From RPQJ01 sp963726665 (GTDB lineage: Bacteria > Pseudomonadota > Gammaproteobacteria > Steroidobacterales > Steroidobacteraceae), in assembly GCA_963726665.1 (NCBI GenBank), contig CAVSDW010000019.1, forward strand, positions 186,001 to 250,000: 64,000 nucleotides of DNA, given 5' to 3'. Below, in pieces: positions 55,237-63,461 of the stretch. A program made the translations under genes and the position numbers. Each line of letters opens with the position of its first letter. The stretch's first letter is position 1. The notes under the pieces are model-generated. The model worked only from the letters and a program-made list of their open reading frames with translations. It did no database searches and was not told the DNA's origin.

Positions 55237-56840
55237 TTGACGACCGGCGCCTCCTCGAAGGTGTGATACGGCGCCGGCGAGGGCACCGTCCATTCGAGGC
55301 CATGATTGCGAGCGCCGTCCCACACCACCGCGCTGGCCGTGGCACCGCCGCGCACGCACTTCCAGATCAGGAGCACGAACAGCAGCTGCGACAGCCCGAA
55401 GCCGAAACCGCCGATCGAGGACACCATGTTCCAGTCGGCGAACTGCGTCGAGTAGTCGGGGATGCGGCGCGGCATGCCCGCGAGCCCGAGGAAGTGCTGC
55501 GGGAAGAACAGCACGTTCACGAAGATCGCCGAGAGCCAGAAGTGCCAGTTCGCGAGCTTCATGTCGTACATGTGGCCGGTCCACTTGGGCAGCCAGTAGT
55601 ACACGCCCGCCATGATGCCGAACACGGCGCCCGGCACCAGCACGTAGTGGAAGTGCGCGACGATGAAGTAGGTGTCGTGGTACTGGAAGTCCACCGGGGC
55701 GATGGCCATCATCAGGCCCGAGAAGCCGCCGATCGTGAACAGGAACAGGAACGCGAGGGCGAACAGCATCGGCGGCTCGAAGCTGAGCGAGCCCCTCCAC
55801 ATGGTCGCCGTCCAGTTGAACACCTTCACGCCCGTGGGCACGGCGATCAGCATCGTGGAGAGCATGAAGAACATCTCGCCCGCGAGCGGCATGCCCACCG
55901 TGAACATGTGGTGCGCCCAGACGATGAACGACAGGAAGGCGATCGAGGCCGTCGCATACACCATCGCGTCGTAGCCGAACAGCGGCTTGCGGGAGAACGT
56001 CGGGATGATCTCCGAGACGATGCCGAAGGCCGGCAGGATCATGATGTAGACCTCGGGGTGCCCGAAGAACCAGAACACGTGCTGGTAGAGCACCGGGTCG
56101 CCGCCGCCCGAGGCGGCGAAGAAGGTCGTGTGGAAGAAGTGATCGGTGAGCAGCATCGTCACCGCGCCCGCGAACACCGGCATCACGGCGATCAGCAGAT
56201 ACGCGGTGATGAGCCAGGTCCACACGAACAGCGGCATCTTGAGCAGGGTCATGCCCGGCGCGCGCAGGTTCATGATGGTGACGATGATGTTGATCGACCC
56301 CATGATGCTGGAGGCGCCCGCCAGGTGGATCGCGAAAATCGCGAGCGGCAGCGCGTCGCCGGTCTGCAGCACCAGCGGCGGGTAGAGCGTCCAGCCGGAG
56401 GCGGGGCCGCCGCCCGGCATGAACAGCGACAGGATCAGCAGCGAGAACGCCGCGACCAGCAGCCAGAAGCTGAAGTTGTTCATGCGCGGCAACGCCATGT
56501 CCGGCGCGCCGATCTGCATGGGAATCATCCAGTTCGCGAGGCCGACCGTTGCGGGCATCACCGCGCCGAACACCATGATCAGCGCGTGGACGGTGGTCAT
56601 GGTGTTGAAGAAGCCCGGATCGACCAGCTGCAGGCCCGGCATGAAGAGCTCGGCGCGGATCACCAGCGCCATGCTGCCGCCGACCAGGAACATGATCATG
56701 CTGAACACGAGGTACATCGTGCCGATGTCCTTGTGGTTCGTCGTGGTGAGCCACCTGCCGATGCCCTTCGCCGGGCCGTGGTCGTCGTGGTGCTCGTGTG
56801 CGGCGCCGTGGGCGTGGGTGTGCGTATGCGTTGCGCTCAT
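55233..56840 (-). CDS. ctaD: Cytochrome c oxidase subunit I
   Basis: 535 residues, twelve membrane helices. Proton-pumping A-type enzyme features: the Glu of the D channel in FGHPEVYIMILPAFG (the XGHPEVY motif) and the K-channel Lys in HHMFTVGMP-adjacent helix, ligands WAHHMF (CuB His pair) and HFHYVLVPG (heme a3/a ligands). Terminal electron transfer to oxygen. The preceding gene is ctaC, six bases away, and the small assembly gene overlaps its end. Confidence 0.97.
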   Translation of the reverse strand: MSATHTHTHAHGAAHEHHDDHGPAKGIGRWLTTTNHKDIGTMYLVFSMIMFLVGGSMALVIRAELFMPGLQLVDPGFFNTMTTVHALIMVFGAVMPATVGLANWMIPMQIGAPDMALPRMNNFSFWLLVAAFSLLILSLFMPGGGPASGWTLYPPLVLQTGDALPLAIFAIHLAGASSIMGSINIIVTIMNLRAPGMTLLKMPLFVWTWLITAYLLIAVMPVFAGAVTMLLTDHFFHTTFFAASGGGDPVLYQHVFWFFGHPEVYIMILPAFGIVSEIIPTFSRKPLFGYDAMVYATASIAFLSFIVWAHHMFTVGMPLAGEMFFMLSTMLIAVPTGVKVFNWTATMWRGSLSFEPPMLFALAFLFLFTIGGFSGLMMAIAPVDFQYHDTYFIVAHFHYVLVPGAVFGIMAGVYYWLPKWTGHMYDMKLANWHFWLSAIFVNVLFFPQHFLGLAGMPRRIPDYSTQFADWNMVSSIGGFGFGLSQLLFVLLIWKCVRGGATASAVVWDGARNHGLEWTVPSPAPYHTFEEAPVVK

Positions 56841-56846
56841 CGTCGA

Positions 56847-57722
56847 TTACTCCGCCGCGGCGACATGCAGGGTCGCCGGCTCTTCACTGTTCGTCGCCAC
56901 CGTCGTCGCGGGTGCCGCGGCTGCCTGACTGGCCGCCTTCTGGGACTCGAGCCACGCGTCGAATTCCGCGCGCGGCTTGACCTCGACCACGATCGGCATG
57001 AAGCCGTGGTCACGGCCGCAGAGCTCGACGCACTGGCCGCGATACGTGCCGGTCTTTTCGGCCTTGAACCACAGTTCGTTCACGTAGCCGGGGATGGCGT
57101 CCTTCTTGATGGCGAAGTCCGGAACCCACCAGGAATGGATGACGTCGGCCGAGGTGACGAGTACCCGGACCTTCACGCCCTGCGGCACGACCAGCGGATG
57201 ATCGACGTCGAGGAGGTAGTGCGGCACGGTCGAGGGATCGATGCCCGAGTCGAGCTGCCGGGCGAAGTTGCTGTCCTGGGCGAGCGTCGAGTAGAAAGAG
57301 ACGCCCTGCCCGACGTATTCGTACTGCCACTTCCACTGGTAGCCAGTGACCTTGACGGTGAGGTCCGAGCCGCTCGAGTCGTCGATCCGGACCAGCGTGC
57401 GCGCGGCCGGGATGGCCATGCCGACCAGGATCAGGACGGGAATCACCGTCCAGACGATCTCGGCCGTGGTGTTGTGGTCGAAGGTCGCGGCGACGGCGCC
57501 CTTCGACTTCCTGAACGTCGCGATCGAATAGATCATGACGCCGAAGACCACGACGGCGATCACGACGCAGATCCACAGGATCAGGGTGTGCAGCCCGTAG
57601 ATCTCACGGCTGATTTCCGTGACTCCGACCCGCAGGTTGAGGTCGGACCAGGCCGCCATGGCCGGGGCGCTTCCGATCAGGAAGGCCGCGCTGGCCGCGA
57701 GCGCACGCTTCACCATCTTCAT
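56847..57722 (-). CDS. ctaC: Cytochrome c oxidase subunit II
   Basis: 291 residues. Signal peptide (residues 1-22, ends APAMA), two helices, then the cupredoxin domain. CuA ligands: His in VIHSWWVPDF (near residue 180) and the cluster GQCVELCGRDHGFMP (near 229-243). Electron entry from cytochrome c. The C-terminal tail is Ala-rich; there is no fused cytochrome c domain. First gene of the oxidase operon, with its promoter in the 170 bases upstream. Confidence 0.97.
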   Translation of the reverse strand: MKMVKRALAASAAFLIGSAPAMAAWSDLNLRVGVTEISREIYGLHTLILWICVVIAVVVFGVMIYSIATFRKSKGAVAATFDHNTTAEIVWTVIPVLILVGMAIPAARTLVRIDDSSGSDLTVKVTGYQWKWQYEYVGQGVSFYSTLAQDSNFARQLDSGIDPSTVPHYLLDVDHPLVVPQGVKVRVLVTSADVIHSWWVPDFAIKKDAIPGYVNELWFKAEKTGTYRGQCVELCGRDHGFMPIVVEVKPRAEFDAWLESQKAASQAAAAPATTVATNSEEPATLHVAAAE

Positions 57723-57892
57723 GGGCAGACAAACTCCCGTGTCGTAAATCGGCGGCCTCCCCGGACCGCGCCAGTCCCCCGGTCGGGCGCTCTTCGGGCG
57801 CCAGGGTCGGGGATTCGCTCGCGGGCCCCGGCGGCTCGTTGGCGAGCCCGGCCGGTTCGATGGCCGCGAGGGTCGCGCAGTTTAACCCCCTG

Positions 57893-58619
57893 TCACTGCG
57901 GAGGAAATACCGCCTGCAACAGTCGGGGCTGATCGAGCCAGGCAGCGGTGGCGGCCGTGTCGGCGACCTCGAGGCGGGGGATGACCGCGAGCGGCGCGAC
58001 TGCCGAGCAGTCGCTCCAGTGTCGCGATGTTTTCCTCGGGTCGTGCAAAACCGGGGTCGATCCTGTTGCCGATCCAGCCGATGAAGGGGCAACGGCCGGA
58101 AGCGGCGACCGCCTCCAGGGTCAGGCGGGCGTGGTTCAGGCAACCGAGCCGCAGTCCCACGACCAGCAGGACCCCGAGGCCCAGCCGCTCGGGGAGGTCG
58201 CTCAGGAATCCTTCCGGGTGCAGGGGTACTCGCCAGCCGCCGGCGCCCTCGACCACCGCGAGGTCGGCGCCGGCCGCGGCCCGGGCGAACCAGTCCGCGA
58301 GCGCGTCGATGGTGACCGGTACGCCCGCCTCCCATGCCGCGAGGTGCGGGGCAACGGCGGGGCCGAAGCAGTAGGGGTTGGTCAATTCGTAGGGCAGTGA
58401 CACCGAACTCGCGGCCGCCAGTGCGAGGGCATCCTCGTTACGCAGTCCGTCGTCCGTCGCTACTGCGCCGCTGGCCACGGGCTTCAGTCCCACGACCCGC
58501 TGGCCGCGCCGCGCGAGCAGGTAGACGAGGCCGGCCGCCACGGCCGTCTTGCCGACACCGGTGTCGGTGCCGGTGACGAAAATTCCGCGCGGCCGGGCGT
58601 GTGACTGGCCTGATGACAA
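57893..58619 (-). CDS. bioD: Dethiobiotin synthetase, frameshifted near 57990
   Basis: Start TTG 58619 with GAGGGAG upstream. ATP-grasp-like P-loop fold: FVTGTDTGVGKTAVAAGL (Walker A near residue 14), LKPVASG, and VEGAGGWRVPL. Near 57990 one apparent extra base shifts the frame; the correct end AVIPRLEVADTAATAAWLD continues in the next frame and stops at 57893. Forms the ureido ring of dethiobiotin. Last gene of the bio operon, separated from bioC by a 127-base AT-rich gap. Confidence 0.87.
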
Positions 58620-58690
58620 ATTGAACTCCCTCTATAGAAAACGCTTTAAGAAACTGAACTTCAAAGCCACATTAATAAGATTTATGAAAT
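58612..58690. other. AT-rich gap between bioC and bioD
   Basis: About 35% GC in 58621-58680 by hand count against a very GC-rich surrounding. Contains TTTCTATAG and TTAATAAG stretches that could provide a promoter for bioD. No ORF of note. Confidence 0.5.
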
Positions 58691-58746
58691 TCACGAAGCC
58701 GCCTCGCGACTGACGACCATCTCGCGACTCGCAACAGTCCCACCGC

Positions 58747-59652
58747 TCACATCCGGCCGCGTTCCCGCCGCCCGATCTGGCTGAGCGGAATGCGCGTCTC
58801 GCCTGTCGGCGAGGACCGCGGCCGCGGTTCCGTCACGGGCGCCCAGGCGTGCCCGAACACGACTTCGTATGTCGCCGGCACCTGGCCGTCGCGCCGGAAG
58901 GTCTCGTAGGCGGCGATCATGCGGGCGAGCGCACCCTTGCCCGTCAGCCCCCGCGGCCGGCCCACGCTCGCGTTGTGGGCGCCGATCGCCTTCAGCTCGC
59001 GCATCAGTTCCCGAACCTCGGCGTAGTTGAGCACGTGCCGCTCGACGTCCATCACCGGCTCGGCCAGGCCGGCGCGGACGAGCGCATCGCCCAGGTCGTG
59101 CATGTCGATGAAGCGGCTGACGTGCACGTGGTCGTCCACGGCCGCCCACGCCCGTCGCAGCTCGATGAGCGTGTCCGGGCCGAACGTGGCGAAGCTCAGG
59201 AGCCCGCCCGGCCGCAGGACCCGCCGGCACTCCGCGAAGACGCGGTCGGGCTCGTTGCACCACTGCAGCATGAGGTTGCTGAAGACGATGTCGAAACTGC
59301 CCGACCGGAACGGAAGGCGGGCCGCGTCGGCGCAGACCCGACGGAAGCGCCTCAACAGGGTCTGCCGCCGGCCCGCTTCCTGCAGCATCGATTCTGCGAG
59401 GTCGAGCGCGACGACCTGGGCTTTCGGGTAGCGGCGCTTGAGTCCGAGGGCCGCGTGGCCAGTCCCCGTGCCGAGGTCCAGCACCGCAGCAGGCTCGATC
59501 CGTACGAGGTCGAGCCGCTCGAGAAGCTCACCGCGCACCCGCTGCTGGAGCTCGGCGGCCGCGTCGTAGTCCCTGGCCGCCCGCCCGAAGGCCCTGCGGA
59601 CCTCCCGGCGCTCGATGGTGAACCCGCCCTGGTCCCGCTCCTCACGGTTCAC
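58747..59652 (-). CDS. bioC: Malonyl-ACP O-methyltransferase BioC
   Basis: 301 residues from GTG 59652, overlapping the bioH stop by four bases. Class I SAM-dependent methyltransferase: VLDLGTGTGHAALGLKRRYP (motif I near residue 57), VVALDLAESMLQEA, and FDIVFSNLMLQWCNEPDRVFAE. BioC masks the malonyl carboxylate so that fatty-acid synthesis can make pimeloyl-ACP. The C-terminal RPRSSPTGETRIPLS tail is typical. Confidence 0.93.
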   Translation of the reverse strand: MNREERDQGGFTIERREVRRAFGRAARDYDAAAELQQRVRGELLERLDLVRIEPAAVLDLGTGTGHAALGLKRRYPKAQVVALDLAESMLQEAGRRQTLLRRFRRVCADAARLPFRSGSFDIVFSNLMLQWCNEPDRVFAECRRVLRPGGLLSFATFGPDTLIELRRAWAAVDDHVHVSRFIDMHDLGDALVRAGLAEPVMDVERHVLNYAEVRELMRELKAIGAHNASVGRPRGLTGKGALARMIAAYETFRRDGQVPATYEVVFGHAWAPVTEPRPRSSPTGETRIPLSQIGRRERGRM

Positions 59653-60449
59653 GCGGGCACTCCCGCGGCGGCGGACTCCCGCCGACGGCCGAGGAAGCCC
59701 TGGATCTCCCGCAGCACCTCGGGCCCGTGCGAGAGGAAGGGCGCGTGCCCACTGCGCGGGATTTCCCGGTACCGGGCCTGCGGCAGCGCGGCGGCCAGCG
59801 CGCGTCCCGCGCCGGGGGGCGTCAACCGGTCGTGATCTCCCGCGATGACGAGGGCCGGCAGTGCGATGCCCGCGAGCGCTTCCCGCAGGTCCGTCGTGCG
59901 CAGGATCTCGAGGCCGGCCTCGAGCGCGCGCGTGTCGGGCGGGCCGTGAGCCTCGAGGTTCCGCCGCATCAGGCGCAGCGTCTCGAGTGACCGCTCGTCG
60001 CCGCGCGTCTGGAGGGCGAGGAAATTCTGCACCGTTCCGCGGTGATCACCCGCGAGTCCGCGCGCGAACTCGTCCAGGACCGCGGCCTGCATGCCGTGTT
60101 CCCAGTCGTCGCCGGCGACGAACTTCGGGGTCGTGGCCACGAGGATGAGGGCGCCTGCGAGTCCCGGGTCCTGGCGCGCGAGCTCGAGTGCAATCATTCC
60201 GCCGAGCGACCAGCCAAGCAGTGTCGCGCCCTGCGGAACCTGCCGGCCCACGGTCCGCGCCAGGTCCGCAAGCCCTGCAATATCATCGGACCACGCGCTG
60301 TGCCCGTGCCCGGGCAGGTCGACGAGGTGCAGTCGCGCGTGCAAGGCGAGCGCGTCCAGCCACGGACCCCACATGCCGCCGTGCAGCGCCCAGCCGTGCA
60401 GCAGGACGAGGTCCGGGCCCGTTCCGCGCAGTTCGACGTGCAGGCTCAT
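59649..60449 (-). CDS. bioH: Pimeloyl-ACP methyl ester esterase BioH
   Basis: 266 residues. Alpha/beta hydrolase with an LLHGWALHGGMWGPW oxyanion region (near residue 15), the nucleophile elbow GWSLGGMIALELA (Ser near residue 80), Asp in VIAGDHDRLTPP, and the His in GHAPFLSHG. Releases pimeloyl-ACP from its methyl ester. ATG 60449 overlaps the bioF stop; a longer upstream frame runs through bioF and is rejected. Confidence 0.92.
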   Translation of the reverse strand: MSLHVELRGTGPDLVLLHGWALHGGMWGPWLDALALHARLHLVDLPGHGHSAWSDDIAGLADLARTVGRQVPQGATLLGWSLGGMIALELARQDPGLAGALILVATTPKFVAGDDWEHGMQAAVLDEFARGLAGDHRGTVQNFLALQTRGDERSLETLRLMRRNLEAHGPPDTRALEAGLEILRTTDLREALAGIALPALVIAGDHDRLTPPGAGRALAAALPQARYREIPRSGHAPFLSHGPEVLREIQGFLGRRRESAAAGVPA

Positions 60450-61630
60450 TCGAGCAGCCCGCGATTGCCGAGCGCGGCCAGCGAGTCGAGCAGCCGGTCG
60501 AGGTCGGCGTCCGTGTGCGCGGCCGAAAACGTGATGCGCAGCCGGGAGGTCCCGACCGGTACCGTCGGCGGCCGTATCGCCGGGACGAAGATCCCGGCCT
60601 CGAGCAATGCTGCGCTGGCGGACAACGCTGCGGATTCGCTGCCGAGAAGCAGCGGCTGGATCGGCGATGCGGACGTCGCGAGCCGCAGCCCCAGCCGCCC
60701 GGCCTCCGCACGAAACCGCGAGGCGTGGCCGAGCACGGTCGCGCGCCGCCACGGTTCATCCGCCATGACCCGCAGCGAGGCGCGAGTGGCGGCGGCGACG
60801 GCGGGCGGCAGTGCCGTCGTGTAGATGTACTCGCGCGAACCCTGCGCCAGCGTCTCGATGAGTGCCGCGGAACCGGCGACAAACGCGCCGAACGTGCCCG
60901 CGGCCTTGCCCAGCGTGCACATGAGCACCGGGACATCGTCGGCCCCGAGGCCCGCAGCCTCCGCGCTGCCGCGCCCGCGCTCGCCCAGCACGCCGAAACC
61001 GTGTGCGTCGTCGACGAAAAGGATCGCCCCGTGGTCCCGGCAGGCGGCCGCGAGTTCGACGAGCGGGGCCACGTCGCCGTCCATGCTGAATACGCCATCG
61101 GTCGCCACGAGCGCGTGCCCCGTGCGCGGCCTCGCCATGCGCTCCCGCAGCGTCGCGACATCGCCGTGAGGATAGCGGCGCAGCCGCGCGCCGCTTGCGA
61201 GTCCGGCGTCGATGAGCGATGCGTGGTTCAGGCGATCCTCGTGAACGTGGTCGCCGCGGCCGGCCAGCGACCTCACCACGGCAAGGTTCGCCATGTACCC
61301 GGTCGAGAAGAGCAGCGCACGCGGGCGCGCGGTGAAGGCCGCGAGCTCGTCTTCGAGGGCGTGGTGCTCGCGCGTGTGTCCGCTCACGAGGTGCGAGGCG
61401 CCGCTGCCGACGCCCCAGCGGCGCACGGCATCGACGAATGCTTGGGTCACCGCGGGGTGATCGGACAGCCCGAGGTAGTCGTTGCTGCAGAAGGCGAGGC
61501 ATTCGCGGTCGCCGACCACGAGCCGCGTGCACCCGGGCGAGCGGGACTCGACGATTGCTCGACTGCGGCCCCGTCCCGCCGCGCGCTGCACTTCGAGCCG
61601 GGCGGCGAGTTCTGCCTCGAGTGCCCGCAT
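60446..61630 (-). CDS. bioF: 8-amino-7-oxononanoate synthase
   Basis: 394 residues. PLP-dependent alpha-oxoamine synthase: FCSNDYLGLSDHP (near residue 45), SHLVSGHTREHHALEDELA, VDDAHGFGVLGERG (PLP-interacting Asp) and the PLP Lys in CTLGKAAGTFG. Condenses pimeloyl-ACP and alanine. Second gene of the bio operon, nine bases after bioB. Confidence 0.95.
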   Translation of the reverse strand: MRALEAELAARLEVQRAAGRGRSRAIVESRSPGCTRLVVGDRECLAFCSNDYLGLSDHPAVTQAFVDAVRRWGVGSGASHLVSGHTREHHALEDELAAFTARPRALLFSTGYMANLAVVRSLAGRGDHVHEDRLNHASLIDAGLASGARLRRYPHGDVATLRERMARPRTGHALVATDGVFSMDGDVAPLVELAAACRDHGAILFVDDAHGFGVLGERGRGSAEAAGLGADDVPVLMCTLGKAAGTFGAFVAGSAALIETLAQGSREYIYTTALPPAVAAATRASLRVMADEPWRRATVLGHASRFRAEAGRLGLRLATSASPIQPLLLGSESAALSASAALLEAGIFVPAIRPPTVPVGTSRLRITFSAAHTDADLDRLLDSLAALGNRGLLE

Positions 61631-61639
61631 GGGCGCGAC

Positions 61640-62635
61640 TCAGGCGGCCGTCGTGGCGTCCGCGGCGGTCTCGCGCTCGAGGCCCAGCCGGGCAAAGAGT
61701 TCGTCGTCGCGGCTCTTGCCGGGGTTCGGGGTGGTGAGCAGTCGCTCGCCGTAGAAAATCGAGTTGGCGCCCGCAAGAAAGCACAGTGCCTGCACGGCGT
61801 CGCTCATGTCGGTGCGGCCGGCCGACAGGCGTACGTATGAACGCGGCATCAGGAGCCGTGCGGTCGCTACGGTGCGCACGAGGTCCAGCGGGTCGAGCGG
61901 AGGCAGCCCATCGAGCGGCGTGCCCTTGACCTGCACCAGCTGGTTGATCGGCACGCTTTCAGGGTGCATGGGCAGGGTCGCGAGCGTGTGCAGGAGCTGC
62001 ACGCGGTCGAGTTCGGACTCGCCCATGCCGAGGATCCCGCCGCAGCAGACCTTGAGTCCCGCGTCACGGACCGACTCAAGCGTGTCGAGGCGGTCCTGGT
62101 AGGTGCGCGTGGTGACGATTTCGCCGTAAAACGCCTCGGAGGTGTCGAGGTTGTGGTTGTAGTAGTCGAGCCCGGCCTCCTTGAGCTCGCGGGCCTGCCC
62201 CGGGGACAGCATGCCGAGCGTCGCGCAGGTCTCGAGGCCAAGTGCCCGCACGGCGCCCACCATTTCCTTGATCTGCGCGAGCTGCTTCGGCTTGGGGCTG
62301 CGATAGGCGGCGCCCATGCAGAAGCGCGTCGCGCCGCCGGCCTTCGCGGCCCCGGCGGCAGCAACGACCGCCGCGACGTCGAGCACTTCCTCGCGCTCGA
62401 CACCGGTCTCGTAGCGAACGCTCTGCGGGCAGTAGGCGCAGTCCTCCGGGCAGGCGCCCGTCTTGACCGACAGCAGGGTGCTCACCTGCACGCGGTTCGG
62501 GTCGAAAGAGAGCCGGTGCACGCGCTGCGCGTGGTAGAGCAGGTCGTTGAACGGCAGCGCGTTCAGCGCACGCGCCTCCTCTAGCGTCCAGTCGGTGCGG
62601 ACTTCGCCGAGGCGGTCCAGGTCCAGGGGTGACAT
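61640..62635 (-). CDS. bioB: Biotin synthase
   Basis: 331 residues from ATG 62635. Radical-SAM motif CPEDCAYCPQS (CxxxCxxC, near residue 61) binds the 4Fe-4S cluster; CMGAAYRSPK, NHNLDTSEAFY and the second-cluster Cys/Arg residues (CCGGILGMGES, RLSAGR) follow. Inserts sulfur into dethiobiotin. First gene of the operon; its promoter and a BirA-type operator lie just upstream. Confidence 0.96.
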   Translation of the reverse strand: MSPLDLDRLGEVRTDWTLEEARALNALPFNDLLYHAQRVHRLSFDPNRVQVSTLLSVKTGACPEDCAYCPQSVRYETGVEREEVLDVAAVVAAAGAAKAGGATRFCMGAAYRSPKPKQLAQIKEMVGAVRALGLETCATLGMLSPGQARELKEAGLDYYNHNLDTSEAFYGEIVTTRTYQDRLDTLESVRDAGLKVCCGGILGMGESELDRVQLLHTLATLPMHPESVPINQLVQVKGTPLDGLPPLDPLDLVRTVATARLLMPRSYVRLSAGRTDMSDAVQALCFLAGANSIFYGERLLTTPNPGKSRDDELFARLGLERETAADATTAA

Positions 62636-62718
62636 CGGGAATCCTGCGGTTCGGGATAGAAATTCGTGCTGTCGGCCGGCTCGCTGCAGCGGATGCTGGC
62701 AGCGGACGGTCGGCGGGC

Positions 62719-62748
62719 AATACTCCGAGCGCAGGCGCCGACTGTCAA
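62719..62748 (-). promoter_or_regulatory. bioB promoter (-35 TTGACA, -10 AGTATT)
   Basis: On the minus strand TTGACA (62743-62748) and AGTATT (62719-62724) are separated by 18 bases. The -35 box lies inside the left operator half, so repressor binding would exclude polymerase. Confidence 0.65.
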
Positions 62749-62774
62749 CCAATGAACCGCGGATCGGTTGACAG
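62742..62774. promoter_or_regulatory. BirA-type biotin operator
   Basis: A perfect 9-base inverted repeat, CTGTCAACC and GGTTGACAG, with a 15-base spacer. It fits the BirA operator of E. coli (TTGTAAACC-N16-GGTTTACAA) with two changes per half and one base less in the spacer. It sits between bioB and comF and covers the comF start codon at 62752. Confidence 0.72.
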
Positions 62775-63423
62775 GATCGTGGACGTGATCGGCGGCCTGC
62801 TTCTGCCGCCACGCTGCCTGCTGTGCGGCCGGGCGGGCCAGCGGCCCTGCCTCGACCTGTGCGCCGATTGCGAGGCCGCGCTCCCGGACTCGCCGGCAAT
62901 GCTCCGGCCAGGCCCGCCTCCGCTCGATCGCTGTTACGCGCCCTATGCCTACGGCTTTCCCGTGGATCACCTGGTGCACTCGCTCAAGTATCGCGGGCAA
63001 CTCGCGACCGGCCGCGTGCTTGGCGCGCTGCTCGCGAGTCGGGCCGAAGCATTCGGGCTGCATCTCGACGTCGACTGCCTCGTCCCCGTGCCGCTCCACC
63101 CGTTCCGTCACGCCGATCGCGGGTTCAACCAGGCGGCCGAGATCGCGCACCGGGTCGGCCGGATCGTGGGGAGGCCGGTGCTCGAGGGCGCGCTCCACCG
63201 CACGCGCGAGACCCGGCCGCAAGTGGGCCTTCGGCTCGCCGATCGCCGCGACAACCTCCGGGGCGCATTCCGTGCGGACGCGCGCGTGCGGGGCCGGCGG
63301 GTCGTCATCGTGGACGATGTCTGCACGACGGGCAGCACGCTCGCCGCCGCCGCCGCGGCCGTGCGAGAGGCCGGTGCGACCTCGGTGGACGCGTGGTGTG
63401 TCGCGCGGGCGGATGCGCCGTAG
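62752..63423 (+). CDS. comF: ComF-family phosphoribosyltransferase-like protein
   Basis: 223 residues from ATG 62752, which is inside the biotin operator. An N-terminal zinc-finger-like pair CLLCGRAG...CADC (residues about 23-44), then PPLDRCYAPYAYGFPVDHLVHSLKYRG, VPVPLHPFRHADRGFNQAAEIA and the PRPP-binding loop VVIVDDVCTTGSTL. In competent bacteria ComF supports DNA uptake; in many proteobacteria (GntX-like) the role is less clear. The gene is commonly beside bioB in gammaproteobacteria. Frames further upstream extend over the promoter and are unlikely. Confidence 0.9.
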   Translation: MNRGSVDRIVDVIGGLLLPPRCLLCGRAGQRPCLDLCADCEAALPDSPAMLRPGPPPLDRCYAPYAYGFPVDHLVHSLKYRGQLATGRVLGALLASRAEAFGLHLDVDCLVPVPLHPFRHADRGFNQAAEIAHRVGRIVGRPVLEGALHRTRETRPQVGLRLADRRDNLRGAFRADARVRGRRVVIVDDVCTTGSTLAAAAAAVREAGATSVDAWCVARADAP

Positions 63424-63461
63424 CGGGTACACTGGCCGCCCCTGACGGAGGCGGGTTACCC

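Noticed and set aside
55263..57932. 889-codon open frame on the plus strand through the oxidase genes
   Set aside because: It is antisense to ctaD and ctaC, which have complete conserved domains. High GC content gives long empty frames on the opposite strand; its product is a low-complexity Arg/Glu/His-rich sequence.
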